8,975 nt of DNA from Dermatophilaceae bacterium. Its GTDB lineage: Bacteria > Actinomycetota > Actinomycetes > Actinomycetales > Dermatophilaceae. The stretch is from positions 1-8,975 of the forward strand of contig JABFXB010000489.1 in assembly GCA_013361975.1 (NCBI GenBank), given 5' to 3'. Below the pieces are notes generated by a model. It was given only the letters and a program-made list of their open reading frames with translations, was not told where the DNA came from and did not search any database. Positions 1-5,423 of the stretch are shown in pieces. Numbering within the stretch: position 1 is the first letter of the stretch; each line of letters opens with the position of its first letter. A program made the translations under genes and the position numbers.

Positions 1-512
1 GGGATGTCGGAGATGCCTTGTGCGCCACCGAGCCACTGCGAGTTGACGAGCGTGAGCCGCACGATCTCACCGAAGCCGAGGGTCACGATGGCGAGGTAGT
101 CACCGCGCACACGCAGGGTGGGCGCTCCGAGGATCACACCCGACAGCATCGCGACCGCGATGGCGACGGGCACGACGACGACCCAGGACAGCTTCGCGTG
201 CTCCGACGTGAGCACGCCGACCGTGTAGGCGCCTACGGCGTAGAAGCCGACGTAGCCGAGGTCGAGCAGACCGGCGTAGCCGACGACGATGTTGAGGCCG
301 AGCGCCACGAGGACGTACGTCGCGACGGTGAAGAGCACACCGCCGAAGTCCGACCCCTCGGTCGTGATGAGCGGGATGTTGAGCAGCGGCAGCATGAAGA
401 GGAAGACCGCGAAGAGCACCCAGAGGACGATCTTGGCGCCCTTGGGCAGGTTGCTCACCCGCTCCTTGAAGCCGGGCCTGGCGGCCGCGCGGGACGTGGT
501 CGCGGTGCTCAT
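1..512 (-). CDS. livM: Branched-chain amino-acid ABC transporter permease LivM (5' part, cut by window edge)
   Basis: Second membrane-spanning permease of a LIV-type (HAAT family) ABC importer, which pairs with LivH in the cytoplasmic membrane. The reading frame is open from the ATG at 510-512 to the window edge, giving 170 residues (my own translation) with no stop. A hydrophilic N-terminus (about 30 residues with K, R and E) leads into hydrophobic segments. The family-typical motifs are GLNIVVGYAGLLDLG at about residues 72-86 and LRVRGDYLAIVTLGFGEI at about 133-150. The start overlaps the livH stop in an ATGA arrangement (4 bp), so translation is probably coupled; only a weak GGAAAGG (520-526) precedes it. 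Full LivM proteins are usually 300-400 residues or more, so about half is missing. The ATPases LivG and LivF would be expected further downstream. Family assignment is firm; substrate specificity among branched-chain amino acids, amides or urea-like solutes is not decided by sequence. Confidence 0.93.
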   Translation of the reverse strand, partial: MSTATTSRAAARPGFKERVSNLPKGAKIVLWVLFAVFLFMLPLLNIPLITTEGSDFGGVLFTVATYVLVALGLNIVVGYAGLLDLGYVGFYAVGAYTVGVLTSEHAKLSWVVVVPVAIAVAMLSGVILGAPTLRVRGDYLAIVTLGFGEIVRLTLVNSQWLGGAQGISDI

Positions 513-1498
513 GCGCGGGCCTTTCCGAGGGACTCACCGAGCAGGCCGGTGGGTCGGAAGAGCAGGATGAGGACGAGCAGGACGAAGGCGACGACGTCCT
601 TCCACTGCGTGCCCACCACGGCGGACCCGTAGTTCTCGGCCAGGCCGAGGACGAAGCCGCCGAGCAGGGCGCCGCGCAGGTTGCCGATGCCGCCGAGGAC
701 CGCCGCCGTGAACGCCTTGACGCCGAGGATGAAGCCGGCGTCGTAGCGGGTGATGCCGATCTTCAGCATGTAGAAGACGGCGGCCGCGCCTGCCATGACG
801 CCACCGACGAGGAACGTCACCTGGATGACGCGGTCGCGGTTCACGCCCATGAGGGCGGCGGACTCGGGGTCCATCGCGACGGCGCGGATGCCGCGACCGA
901 GGCGCGAGCGCTTCACGAACTGGTCGAGCACCACCATGATCGCGATGGCGCCGACCACGACCAGGATGTCGACGTTGGTGACCTGGTAGTCGCCGAGGGT
1001 GAAGACCGGCTGCGGCGTGATGATCTCCGGCATACCGCTGTTGTTGCGCGAGTTCGCGACGTAGGTCCGCAGCGTCGTGTCGAGCCCGACCCAACCGGTG
1101 ACCTGCTGGCGCAGGCCCATCAGCTCCGACAGCACGAACGAGGCGCCGATCGCCGAGATGAGGGCGATGAGCGGCGGGGCGTTGCGCTTGCGCAGCGGGC
1201 GGTAGGCGACGCGCTCGAGCAGCACGGCGATGAGACCGGAGATGAGCATGGCCGCGACGAACATCATGGCGACCCAGAAGATCACCTGCCCGACGCTGCC
1301 ACCTCCCTTGCCACCGAGGAGGACGACGACCCACAGCGAGGCGAAGGTGCCGTACATGAACACCTCGGAGTGCGCGAAGTTGATGAGTCGCAGCACGCCG
1401 TAGACGAGCGTGTAGCCGAGGGCCACGAGGGCGTACACCGCGCCGAGGGTGGTGCCGGTGATGGTGAGCGAGAAGAAGTTGTCCAACAGGTACTGCAT
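509..1498 (-). CDS. livH: Branched-chain amino-acid ABC transporter permease LivH
   Basis: Inner-membrane permease of a LIV-type ABC importer, 329 residues with roughly eight hydrophobic segments. The N-terminal family signature LRLINFAHSEVFMYG lies at residues 36-50 (E. coli LivH has a very similar LINFAHGEVYM stretch), and the C-terminal FTAAVLGGIGNLRGALLGG motif lies at 263-281. A charged loop containing GIRAVAMDPESAALMGV is the likely cytoplasmic contact to the ATPases. The reading frame extends upstream to 1573, but I chose the ATG at 1496-1498 because AGGAGG (1505-1510) lies six bases before it and the extra 25 residues are basic and unlike the family. The stop overlaps the livM start by 4 bp. 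It lies 111 bp downstream of the binding-protein gene, with a strong hairpin in between. The family and the LivH (rather than LivM) assignment are firm. Confidence 0.96.
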   Translation of the reverse strand: MQYLLDNFFSLTITGTTLGAVYALVALGYTLVYGVLRLINFAHSEVFMYGTFASLWVVVLLGGKGGGSVGQVIFWVAMMFVAAMLISGLIAVLLERVAYRPLRKRNAPPLIALISAIGASFVLSELMGLRQQVTGWVGLDTTLRTYVANSRNNSGMPEIITPQPVFTLGDYQVTNVDILVVVGAIAIMVVLDQFVKRSRLGRGIRAVAMDPESAALMGVNRDRVIQVTFLVGGVMAGAAAVFYMLKIGITRYDAGFILGVKAFTAAVLGGIGNLRGALLGGFVLGLAENYGSAVVGTQWKDVVAFVLLVLILLFRPTGLLGESLGKARA

Positions 1499-1504
1499 CC
1501 AAGA

Positions 1505-1510
1505 CCTCCT
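1505..1510 (-). promoter_or_regulatory. Ribosome binding site of livH
   Basis: AGGAGG on the minus strand with a six-base spacer to the ATG at 1498. This is a near-perfect Shine-Dalgarno and decides the livH start against the longer frame that begins at 1573. Confidence 0.85.
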
Positions 1511-1557
1511 GGGCCGGGTGCGTTGGGGTGATCGAAGGCCCGGTTTCACTCGCAAGA

Positions 1558-1590
1558 GGGGCGGCCGGAGCATAGTGCCCCGACCGCCCC
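1558..1590 (-). terminator. Intercistronic GC-rich hairpin between the binding-protein gene and livH
   Basis: The arms at 1558-1570 and 1578-1590 form a 13-bp stem, with two G-U pairs in the RNA, around a 7-base loop. It starts about 20 bases after the TAA of the binding-protein gene and ends about 60 bases before livH. No U-run follows, so it is either an actinobacterial type of terminator without a U-tract that leaks, or an mRNA-stabilising 3' structure. Either would leave more binding protein than permease, the usual stoichiometry of such importers. The structure is seen; the role is inferred. Confidence 0.6.
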
Positions 1591-1609
1591 CCTGGCGATC
1601 ACGACCGAG

Positions 1610-2752
1610 TTACTTGATCTCGCCGACGGACACGAACTTGCCGCCCTCCACCTTGTAGGCGAAGACCTTGATGTCGGACGACTCGCCCTTGGAGTCGAAC
1701 TTCAGCTGCTTCGTGACGCCCTTCTTGTCGTAGGACTTGACGAAGTCGACCATGCTCTGGCGGTCCTTGCCGGCGGCGATGCCGTCGAGCAGGATCGTGG
1801 CAGAGTCGTAGCCCTCACCGGAGTAGGTGTTGGGGTCCTGGTTGTACTTGGCCTTGTACGCCGCGGCGAAGTCGGGCGCGATGTCCGCGGGGACGCACGG
1901 GCAGGTGACGACCGCACCGACAGCGGCAGCGCCGGCGTTGTCGATGAAGGACTGGTCCTTCACACCGTCGGCAGCGACGAACGTGCCCTTCCAGCCGGCG
2001 TCGCGCAGCTGCTTGGCCAGCGGCGCCGCCTCGGGCGAGTAGCCGCCGAAGAAGAGGGCGTCGGCGCCGGAGGACTTGACCTTGGTCACCGAGGCGCTGA
2101 AGTCGGTCTGCTTCTGCTGGATGGTGTCGTTGCCGACGACCGCCGAGCCGAGGTCCTGACGGACGATGTCGGCCAGGCCCTTGCCGTACTCCGACGCGTC
2201 GTCGATGACGAACGGCTTGCTCGCCTTGAGCGTGTCCTTGATGTACTTCGCCGCGGCCGGGCCCTGGGTGGCGTCGTTGCCGAGGGCGCGGAAGAAGGTC
2301 TTCCAGCCGTTGTCGGCGAGCTTCGGGTTGGTCGCCGAGGGCGTGATCGTCACGAGGCCGGCCTCGTTGAACGCCGGGTCGGCGGCCTTGGACTCACCGG
2401 AGAAGGCCGGACCGACGATGCCGACGACCTTCTTGTCGTCGATGGCCTTCTTGGCCAGGGCCGGCGCCTGCGTGGGGTCACCCTGCGAGTCGTAGTTCTC
2501 CAGCGTGACCTTGCAGTCGGCGTGCTTCTTGTTGTAGTCGTCGAGCGCGAGGTTCACGCCGTTCTGGATGTAGATGCCAAGGTTGGCGTTCGGACCGGTG
2601 AGGGCACCGAACATGCCGATCTTGAAGTTCTGGCACGCCGCCGCGCCGCCGCTCCCGCCGGCGGCGGGGGTGTCGCCGCCCTTGGTGCCACAGGCACCGA
2701 GGGCAAGAGCTGCGACCGCGATCGGCACAGCGAACTTGAGGGTAGAACGCAC
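1610..2752 (-). CDS. Branched-chain amino-acid ABC transporter substrate-binding lipoprotein (LivJ/LivK type)
   Basis: Extracytoplasmic solute receptor of the LIV importer, 380 residues, periplasmic-binding-protein fold type 1 (Peripla_BP_6-like). A signal peptide VRSTLKFAVPIAVAALALGAC ends in the lipobox LGAC, so Cys21 should be lipidated and the protein tethered outside the membrane. A Gly/Ala linker (22-39) precedes the globular part that starts near residue 40 (NFKIGMFGALTGP). Ser118 (GPAFSGES) and Ser139-Ala140-Thr141 (TPSATNP) match the places where LIV-binding proteins grip the alpha-amino and carboxyl groups of the ligand. Cys40 and Cys80 could form a disulphide as in LivJ; a CPC motif occurs in the second lobe. 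I chose the GTG at 2750-2752 because AGGAGG lies six bases upstream and the signal peptide then begins correctly; the longer frame to 2818 adds 22 unsuitable residues. It is the first gene of the liv operon. The exact ligand is not fixed by sequence. Confidence 0.95.
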   Translation of the reverse strand: MRSTLKFAVPIAVAALALGACGTKGGDTPAAGGSGGAAACQNFKIGMFGALTGPNANLGIYIQNGVNLALDDYNKKHADCKVTLENYDSQGDPTQAPALAKKAIDDKKVVGIVGPAFSGESKAADPAFNEAGLVTITPSATNPKLADNGWKTFFRALGNDATQGPAAAKYIKDTLKASKPFVIDDASEYGKGLADIVRQDLGSAVVGNDTIQQKQTDFSASVTKVKSSGADALFFGGYSPEAAPLAKQLRDAGWKGTFVAADGVKDQSFIDNAGAAAVGAVVTCPCVPADIAPDFAAAYKAKYNQDPNTYSGEGYDSATILLDGIAAGKDRQSMVDFVKSYDKKGVTKQLKFDSKGESSDIKVFAYKVEGGKFVSVGEIK

Positions 2753-2758
2753 GGGTGT

Positions 2759-2764
2759 CCTCCT
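2759..2764 (-). promoter_or_regulatory. Ribosome binding site of the LIV binding-protein gene
   Basis: AGGAGG on the minus strand, six bases before the GTG at 2752. It settles the start codon in favour of the form beginning directly with the lipoprotein signal peptide. Confidence 0.85.
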
Positions 2765-2776
2765 GATGTCACACAT

Positions 2777-2790
2777 CCCTCGGTCGAGGG
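2777..2790 (-). other. Small stem-loop in the liv 5' leader
   Basis: CCCTC and GAGGG arms enclose four bases, 12 bases upstream of the Shine-Dalgarno. If transcription starts near 2793 this stem forms at the very 5' end of the mRNA, where it could protect the transcript. It is short, so chance occurrence in GC-rich DNA is possible. Confidence 0.35.
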
Positions 2791-2799
2791 CTGAGTCGG

Positions 2800-2829
2800 A
2801 GACTAGGCCCAACCCCACTCCGAGGTCAT
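2800..2829 (-). promoter_or_regulatory. Candidate promoter of the liv operon
   Basis: Minus-strand -10 TAGTCT (2800-2805, fits TANNNT) and a weak -35 ATGACC (2824-2829, four of six bases of TTGACA) are separated by 18 bases. The implied start near 2793 gives a leader of about 40 bases holding the Shine-Dalgarno. The assignment is by eye. Confidence 0.4.
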
Positions 2830-2843
2830 CACCAACCCGCGAT

Positions 2844-2879
2844 CGGTGACCGTGTCGTGACCTAGACGTCGGTCACGAC
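2844..2879 (-). promoter_or_regulatory. Inverted-repeat cluster between pdtaR-like gene and liv operon (operator or terminator)
   Basis: A perfect 9-bp inverted repeat GTCGTGACC / GGTCACGAC lies at 2854-2862 and 2871-2879 with an 8-base loop, and a further GGTGACC lies at 2844-2850. Three GTGACC-like half-sites thus fall in 36 bp. The hairpin begins 26 bases after the stop of the response-regulator gene, so it could terminate that transcript, but no T-run follows. Its place 15-50 bp upstream of the liv -35 also suits an operator. The sequence cannot separate the two roles. Confidence 0.45.
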
Positions 2880-2904
2880 CGGACGATTTGCGGCGAGTCA
2901 CCCG

Positions 2905-3600
2905 TCAAGAGGCCGGGAAGCCGTTGATGACGGCCTCGGCGACCTCTTTCATCCCGAGCCGGCGGTCCATCGCCGTCTTCTGGATCCAGCGGAACGCGTC
3001 GGCCTCGCTGAGCTTGAGCTGGCTCATCAGGACGCCCTTGGCACGGTCGACGAGCTTGCGGGTCTCGAGCCGCTCACCGAGGTCGGCGATCTCGGCCTCG
3101 AGGGCCTTGAGCTCGTGCCAGCGCGACGTCGCGATGTCGATGGCGGGACGCAGGTCGTCGGCCGTGAACGGCTTGACGATGTAGGCCATGACGCCGGCGT
3201 CGCGGGCCCGCTCGACGAGCTCGGTCTGCGAGAACGCAGTGAGCATGATGACGGGGCAGAGCTTGGCCTCGTGCAGCTGCTCGGCCGCGGACAGACCGTC
3301 GAGCACCGGCATCTTGACGTCCATGATGACGAGGTCTGGCTTGACCTCCTTGGCGAGCTCGACGGCCTGCTCGCCGTTGCTCGCCTGGCCGACGACCTCG
3401 TAGCCCTGCTCACCGAGCATCTCGACGAGGTCCAGACGGATGAGCGCCTCGTCCTCGGCGACGAGGATGCGGGTGGACCCGCCCTTCGGGCTCGCCGACC
3501 CGGCCGACCCGGCCGCGGTGGCCGCAGCGTTCTCGGAGGGCGCCTCGGGGGCGGCGGGGGTGGGGGCAGGCTTCGGCGTCGTGCTCTCGTCTGTGCTCAC
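2905..3600 (-). CDS. pdtaR: ANTAR-domain response regulator (PdtaR family)
   Basis: Phosphorylation-controlled RNA-binding antiterminator, 231 residues. Residues 1-43 are an Ala/Pro/Ser-rich, probably disordered tail. A receiver domain (about 44-155) has the acidic pocket Glu49-Asp50, phospho-acceptor Asp94 (VIMDVKMP), Thr121 (LTAFSQ) and Lys143 (VKPF). A coiled helix with LERLETRK-like sequence then leads to an ANTAR domain (about 170-228) with RAKGVLM and DAFRWIQKTAMDRR, the conserved three-helix core. The whole protein resembles Mycobacterium tuberculosis Rv1626/PdtaR, whose kinase PdtaS phosphorylates it; no kinase gene is in this window. ANTAR proteins bind paired RNA stem-loops with hexanucleotide loops. 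The GTG at 3598-3600 is preferred over the TTG two codons upstream because a TANNNT -10 ends exactly six bases before it (leaderless layout) and an AGG is also at Shine-Dalgarno distance. It lies directly before the liv operon. The N-terminal tail is longer than in Rv1626. Confidence 0.93.
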   Translation of the reverse strand: MSTDESTTPKPAPTPAAPEAPSENAAATAAGSAGSASPKGGSTRILVAEDEALIRLDLVEMLGEQGYEVVGQASNGEQAVELAKEVKPDLVIMDVKMPVLDGLSAAEQLHEAKLCPVIMLTAFSQTELVERARDAGVMAYIVKPFTADDLRPAIDIATSRWHELKALEAEIADLGERLETRKLVDRAKGVLMSQLKLSEADAFRWIQKTAMDRRLGMKEVAEAVINGFPAS

Positions 3601-3606
3601 GGGCAA

Positions 3607-3612
3607 AGCCTA
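3607..3612 (-). promoter_or_regulatory. Candidate -10 element of the ANTAR regulator gene (leaderless layout)
   Basis: Minus-strand TAGGCT fits TANNNT and ends six bases before the GTG at 3600, so transcription would start at or next to the start codon. There is no convincing -35 at 17-18 bases; that place is taken by an 11-bp tandem repeat. An AGG inside the same hexamer could instead be a weak Shine-Dalgarno. Confidence 0.4.
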
Positions 3613-3618
3613 GCCGGG

Positions 3619-3640
3619 GCCGCGTTTCGGCCGCGTTTCG
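3619..3640. repeat. Perfect 11-bp tandem repeat upstream of the ANTAR regulator gene
   Basis: The unit GCCGCGTTTCG occurs twice without interruption (3619-3629 and 3630-3640). The spacing of 11 bp, about one helical turn, puts both copies on the same DNA face just upstream of the candidate -10, as expected for an activator or repressor site. Chance duplication is possible. Confidence 0.6.
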
Positions 3641-3666
3641 GGACCGTCAACCGCGACCGGTTGTCG

Positions 3667-3694
3667 CCCGCCCCGGGCATGCCGGGTCGACGGG
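3667..3694 (-). terminator. Possible terminator of tRNA-Leu
   Basis: Immediately after the encoded CCA end, a two-part stem can form: outer arms 3667-3670 with 3691-3694, and an inner 5-bp stem CCCGG / CCGGG (3672-3676 with 3682-3686) around a 5-base loop. The outer and inner parts are separated by a one- versus four-base internal loop, and there is no U-tract. Position supports it; the structure is modest. Confidence 0.35.
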
Positions 3695-3780
3695 TGGTGC
3701 CGAGGGCGGGACTCGAACCCGCACGACCTTGCGGCCAGAGCATTTTGAGTGCCCCGTGTCTGCCATTCCACCACCCCGGC
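3695..3780 (-). tRNA. tRNA-Leu, anticodon CAA
   Basis: An 86-base gene including an encoded CCA. The acceptor arm GCCGGGG pairs with CCTCGGC (one G-U), followed by discriminator A and CCA. The anticodon stem GGGCA / TGCTC closes a seven-base loop CTCAAAA with anticodon CAA (3745-3747), so it reads the leucine codon UUG. A long variable arm with a GGCC / GGTC stem and a GCAA loop makes it a class II tRNA, and the T-arm is GCGGG-TTCGAGT-CCCGC. The long arm, the A discriminator and the CAA anticodon together identify leucine. UUG is rare in GC-rich genomes, so this is a minor-codon tRNA. Confidence 0.97.
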
Positions 3781-3794
3781 GGTAGTGCCGCGCC

Positions 3795-3821
3795 AGCATA
3801 CCCAGTCGAGACCCCAGTCGA
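3795..3821 (-). promoter_or_regulatory. Candidate promoter of tRNA-Leu
   Basis: Minus-strand -10 TATGCT (3795-3800) fits TANNNT and lies 14 bases before the mature tRNA 5' end, leaving a leader of about 8 bases. The best -35 is TCGACT (3816-3821, four of six bases of TTGACA) with a short 15-base spacer; it falls inside the first copy of the palindromic repeat. The -10 is fair and the -35 weak. Confidence 0.4.
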
Positions 3822-3911
3822 GTGCCCACTTCCTCCCGTCAGGAACTGAGCACTCGACCCGAGACCCCAGTCGAGTGCCCACTTCCTCCCGTCAGGAACT
3901 GAGCACTCGAC
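3807..3911. repeat. Two tandem identical 52-bp copies of a palindromic repeat
   Basis: Copies at 3807-3858 and 3860-3911 are identical over 52 bases and separated by one base. In each, GTCGAGTGC and GCACTCGAC form a 9-bp stem, extended to 12 bp in the pyk-proximal copy, and a smaller TTCCT / AGGAA stem nests in the loop. A 10-base fragment CCCAGTCGAG at 3801-3810 looks like the remnant of another unit. Size, intergenic position and nested hairpin shape resemble REP or other intergenic palindromic repeats. Identity of the copies points to recent duplication. No transposase is nearby. Confidence 0.85.
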
Positions 3912-3914
3912 TGG
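3867..3914 (-). terminator. Palindromic repeat copy acting as probable pyk terminator
   Basis: Arms CCAGTCGAGTGC (3867-3878) and GCACTCGACTGG (3903-3914) pair perfectly over 12 bp, with a nested 5-bp stem in the 24-base loop. It begins 17 bases after the pyk stop. No U-run follows. Position directly downstream of pyk and upstream of the tRNA promoter suggests termination or 3'-end protection. Confidence 0.5.
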
Positions 3915-3931
3915 AGCGGGCCCAGGAGCGG

Positions 3932-5389
3932 TCAGCTGGTGACCTCTTCGGGCCGGTAGGCCGGGGCGGCGCGGTTGACGGCGTCACCGACCCGGTGCAC
4001 GCGCAGCGCGTTGGTCGAGCCCGGGATGCCGGGAGGCGAGCCGGCCACGATGAGGACGCGGTCGCCCTCGGCGACTCGCCCCTCGGGGATGAGCTTGAGG
4101 TCGACCTGCATGGCGAACTGGTCGGTGTGGTGCATGCGGGGCACGAGGTAGGTCTCGACGCCCCACGTCAGCGACAGCTGGGAGCGGACGCGCGGCTCGG
4201 AGGTGAAGGCCAGCATCGGCAGCCGTGGGCGCAGCCGCGCCATGCGGGTGGCCGAGCCGCCCGTCTCGGTGAAGGTGATGAGGAACTTCGCGCCCACGAC
4301 GTCGCCGATCTCGACCGCGGCCTTGCTCACCGCTCCCCCGACGGTCTTGGGGTTGGTCGTCATGCGCACGATCTTGTCGAAGCCGTGCTCCTCGGTGGAC
4401 TCGATGATGCGCGCCATCGTGCGCACCGCGTCGATCGGCCACGCGCCGACCGACGTCTCGCCGGAGAGCATGAGCGCGTCGGCGCCGTCGAGCACCGCGT
4501 TGGCGGCGTCGGAGGCCTCGGCGCGCGTGGGGCGGGGGTTCTCGATCATCGACTCGAGCACCTGGGTGGCGACGATGACGGGCTTGGCCTCGCGACGGGC
4601 GAGCTCGATGGCCCGCTTCTGCACGAGCGGCACGTCCTCGAGCGGCATCTCGACGCCGAGGTCGCCGCGGGCGACCATGATGCCGTCGAACGCCGCGACG
4701 ATGCCCTCGAGGTTCTCGACGGCCTGCGGCTTCTCGATCTTCGCGATGACGGGGATGCGGGTGCCGAACTCGTCCATGATCGCGTGGACGTCGGCGATGT
4801 CGTCGGCCGAGCGCACGAACGACAGGGCGATCATGTCGACGCCGAGGCGCATCGCGAAGCGGAGGTCCTCGCGGTCCTTGTCGGACAGGGCGGGCACGCT
4901 GACCGCGACGCCGGGCAGGTTGATGCCCTTGTTGTTGCTCACCTGGCCACCGACGACGGTCTCGGTGAGGACGTCGGAGTCGTCGACGGCGACGGCGCGG
5001 AGCATGACCTTGCCGTCGTCGATGAGCAGGACGTCGCCAGGGCTCACGTCGCCGGGCAGTCCGGCATACGTGGTGCCGACGACGGTGTCGTCGCCCTCGA
5101 CCTCACGGGTGGTGATGGTGAAGCGCTGCCCCGGGCTCAGCGTGACCGGTCCGTTGGCGAACCGGCCGGTGCGGATCTTCGGGCCCTGCAGGTCGACGAG
5201 GATGCCGACGGCGCGGCCCGAGCCGTCGCTGGCCGCGCGCACGTCGCGGTAGACCTGCTCGTGGACCGAGTGGTCACCGTGGGAGAGGTTGAGGCGGGCG
5301 ACGTCCATGCCCGCGTCGACGAGGGCACGAAGCTGGGTGGGAGAAGAGGTCTTGGGTCCGATCGTGCAGACGATCTTGGCGCGACGCAT
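3932..5389 (-). CDS. pyk: Pyruvate kinase
   Basis: Catalyses phosphoenolpyruvate + ADP to pyruvate + ATP, the last step of glycolysis, in the cytoplasm as a tetramer. The 485 residues are full length for a bacterial enzyme. The N-terminal KIVCTIGP (5-12) is followed by substrate-binding Arg32, Asn34 and Ser36 in RLNLSHG, then DLQGPKIRTG (66-75). The B domain runs from about 76 to 165. The signature IAKIEKP (215-221) carries catalytic Lys217 and metal ligand Glu219, Asp243 is in ARGDLG, and Thr275 is in ATQVLESM. PTRAEASDAANAVLDGADALMLSGETS and a C-terminal allosteric domain complete it. The ATG at 5387-5389 starts directly with the conserved MRRAKIVCTIGP and allows no shorter form. It has its own upstream region with a candidate promoter and a CRP-like palindrome, and lies 179 bp downstream of gltD. 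No active-site residue is missing. Confidence 0.98.
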   Translation of the reverse strand: MRRAKIVCTIGPKTSSPTQLRALVDAGMDVARLNLSHGDHSVHEQVYRDVRAASDGSGRAVGILVDLQGPKIRTGRFANGPVTLSPGQRFTITTREVEGDDTVVGTTYAGLPGDVSPGDVLLIDDGKVMLRAVAVDDSDVLTETVVGGQVSNNKGINLPGVAVSVPALSDKDREDLRFAMRLGVDMIALSFVRSADDIADVHAIMDEFGTRIPVIAKIEKPQAVENLEGIVAAFDGIMVARGDLGVEMPLEDVPLVQKRAIELARREAKPVIVATQVLESMIENPRPTRAEASDAANAVLDGADALMLSGETSVGAWPIDAVRTMARIIESTEEHGFDKIVRMTTNPKTVGGAVSKAAVEIGDVVGAKFLITFTETGGSATRMARLRPRLPMLAFTSEPRVRSQLSLTWGVETYLVPRMHHTDQFAMQVDLKLIPEGRVAEGDRVLIVAGSPPGIPGSTNALRVHRVGDAVNRAAPAYRPEEVTS

Positions 5390-5395
5390 GGCTCA

Positions 5396-5423
5396 ACCTT
5401 ATGGGTGCTGTGACGTGGGTCAC
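5396..5423 (-). promoter_or_regulatory. Candidate pyk promoter, leaderless layout
   Basis: Minus-strand -10 TAAGGT (5396-5401, TANNNT) ends six bases before the pyk ATG, so transcription would start at the A of the ATG. A -35 GTGACC (5418-5423, four of six bases) lies 16 bases upstream. The AAGG within the -10 is also at Shine-Dalgarno distance (seven bases), so a leadered transcript from further upstream cannot be excluded. Confidence 0.45.

Noticed and set aside
1499..1573. Longer N-terminus of LivH from 1573
   Set aside because: The extra residues are basic and unlike the family, and overlap the intercistronic hairpin; a strong ribosome site marks the ATG at 1498.
1499..1609. ANTAR dual hexaloop target before livH
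   Set aside because: I found one strong hairpin with a seven-base loop but no second hairpin with a six-base loop of the expected pattern.
2753..2818. Longer N-terminus of the binding protein from 2818
   Set aside because: The added 22 residues would precede the lipoprotein signal peptide; the AGGAGG at 2759-2764 fits the GTG at 2752.
3604..3606. TTG start for the ANTAR regulator
   Set aside because: It is only two bases after the AGG and misplaced relative to the -10; the GTG at 3600 fits both a leaderless start and a weak ribosome site. The difference is two residues, so it is not fully excluded.
3610..3882. Short minus-strand open frames across the tRNA and repeat
   Set aside because: They read through a complete tRNA-Leu and the palindromic repeats; there is no ribosome site or protein similarity.
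3807..3911. CRISPR-like direct repeats
   Set aside because: Only two copies, 52 bp long, with a single base between them and no spacers or cas genes.
3749..5413. 554-residue open frame on the plus strand opposite pyk
   Set aside because: It is antisense to a complete, motif-perfect pyruvate kinase, is rich in His, Arg, Asp and Gly as expected for GC-rich shadow frames, and has no recognisable domain.
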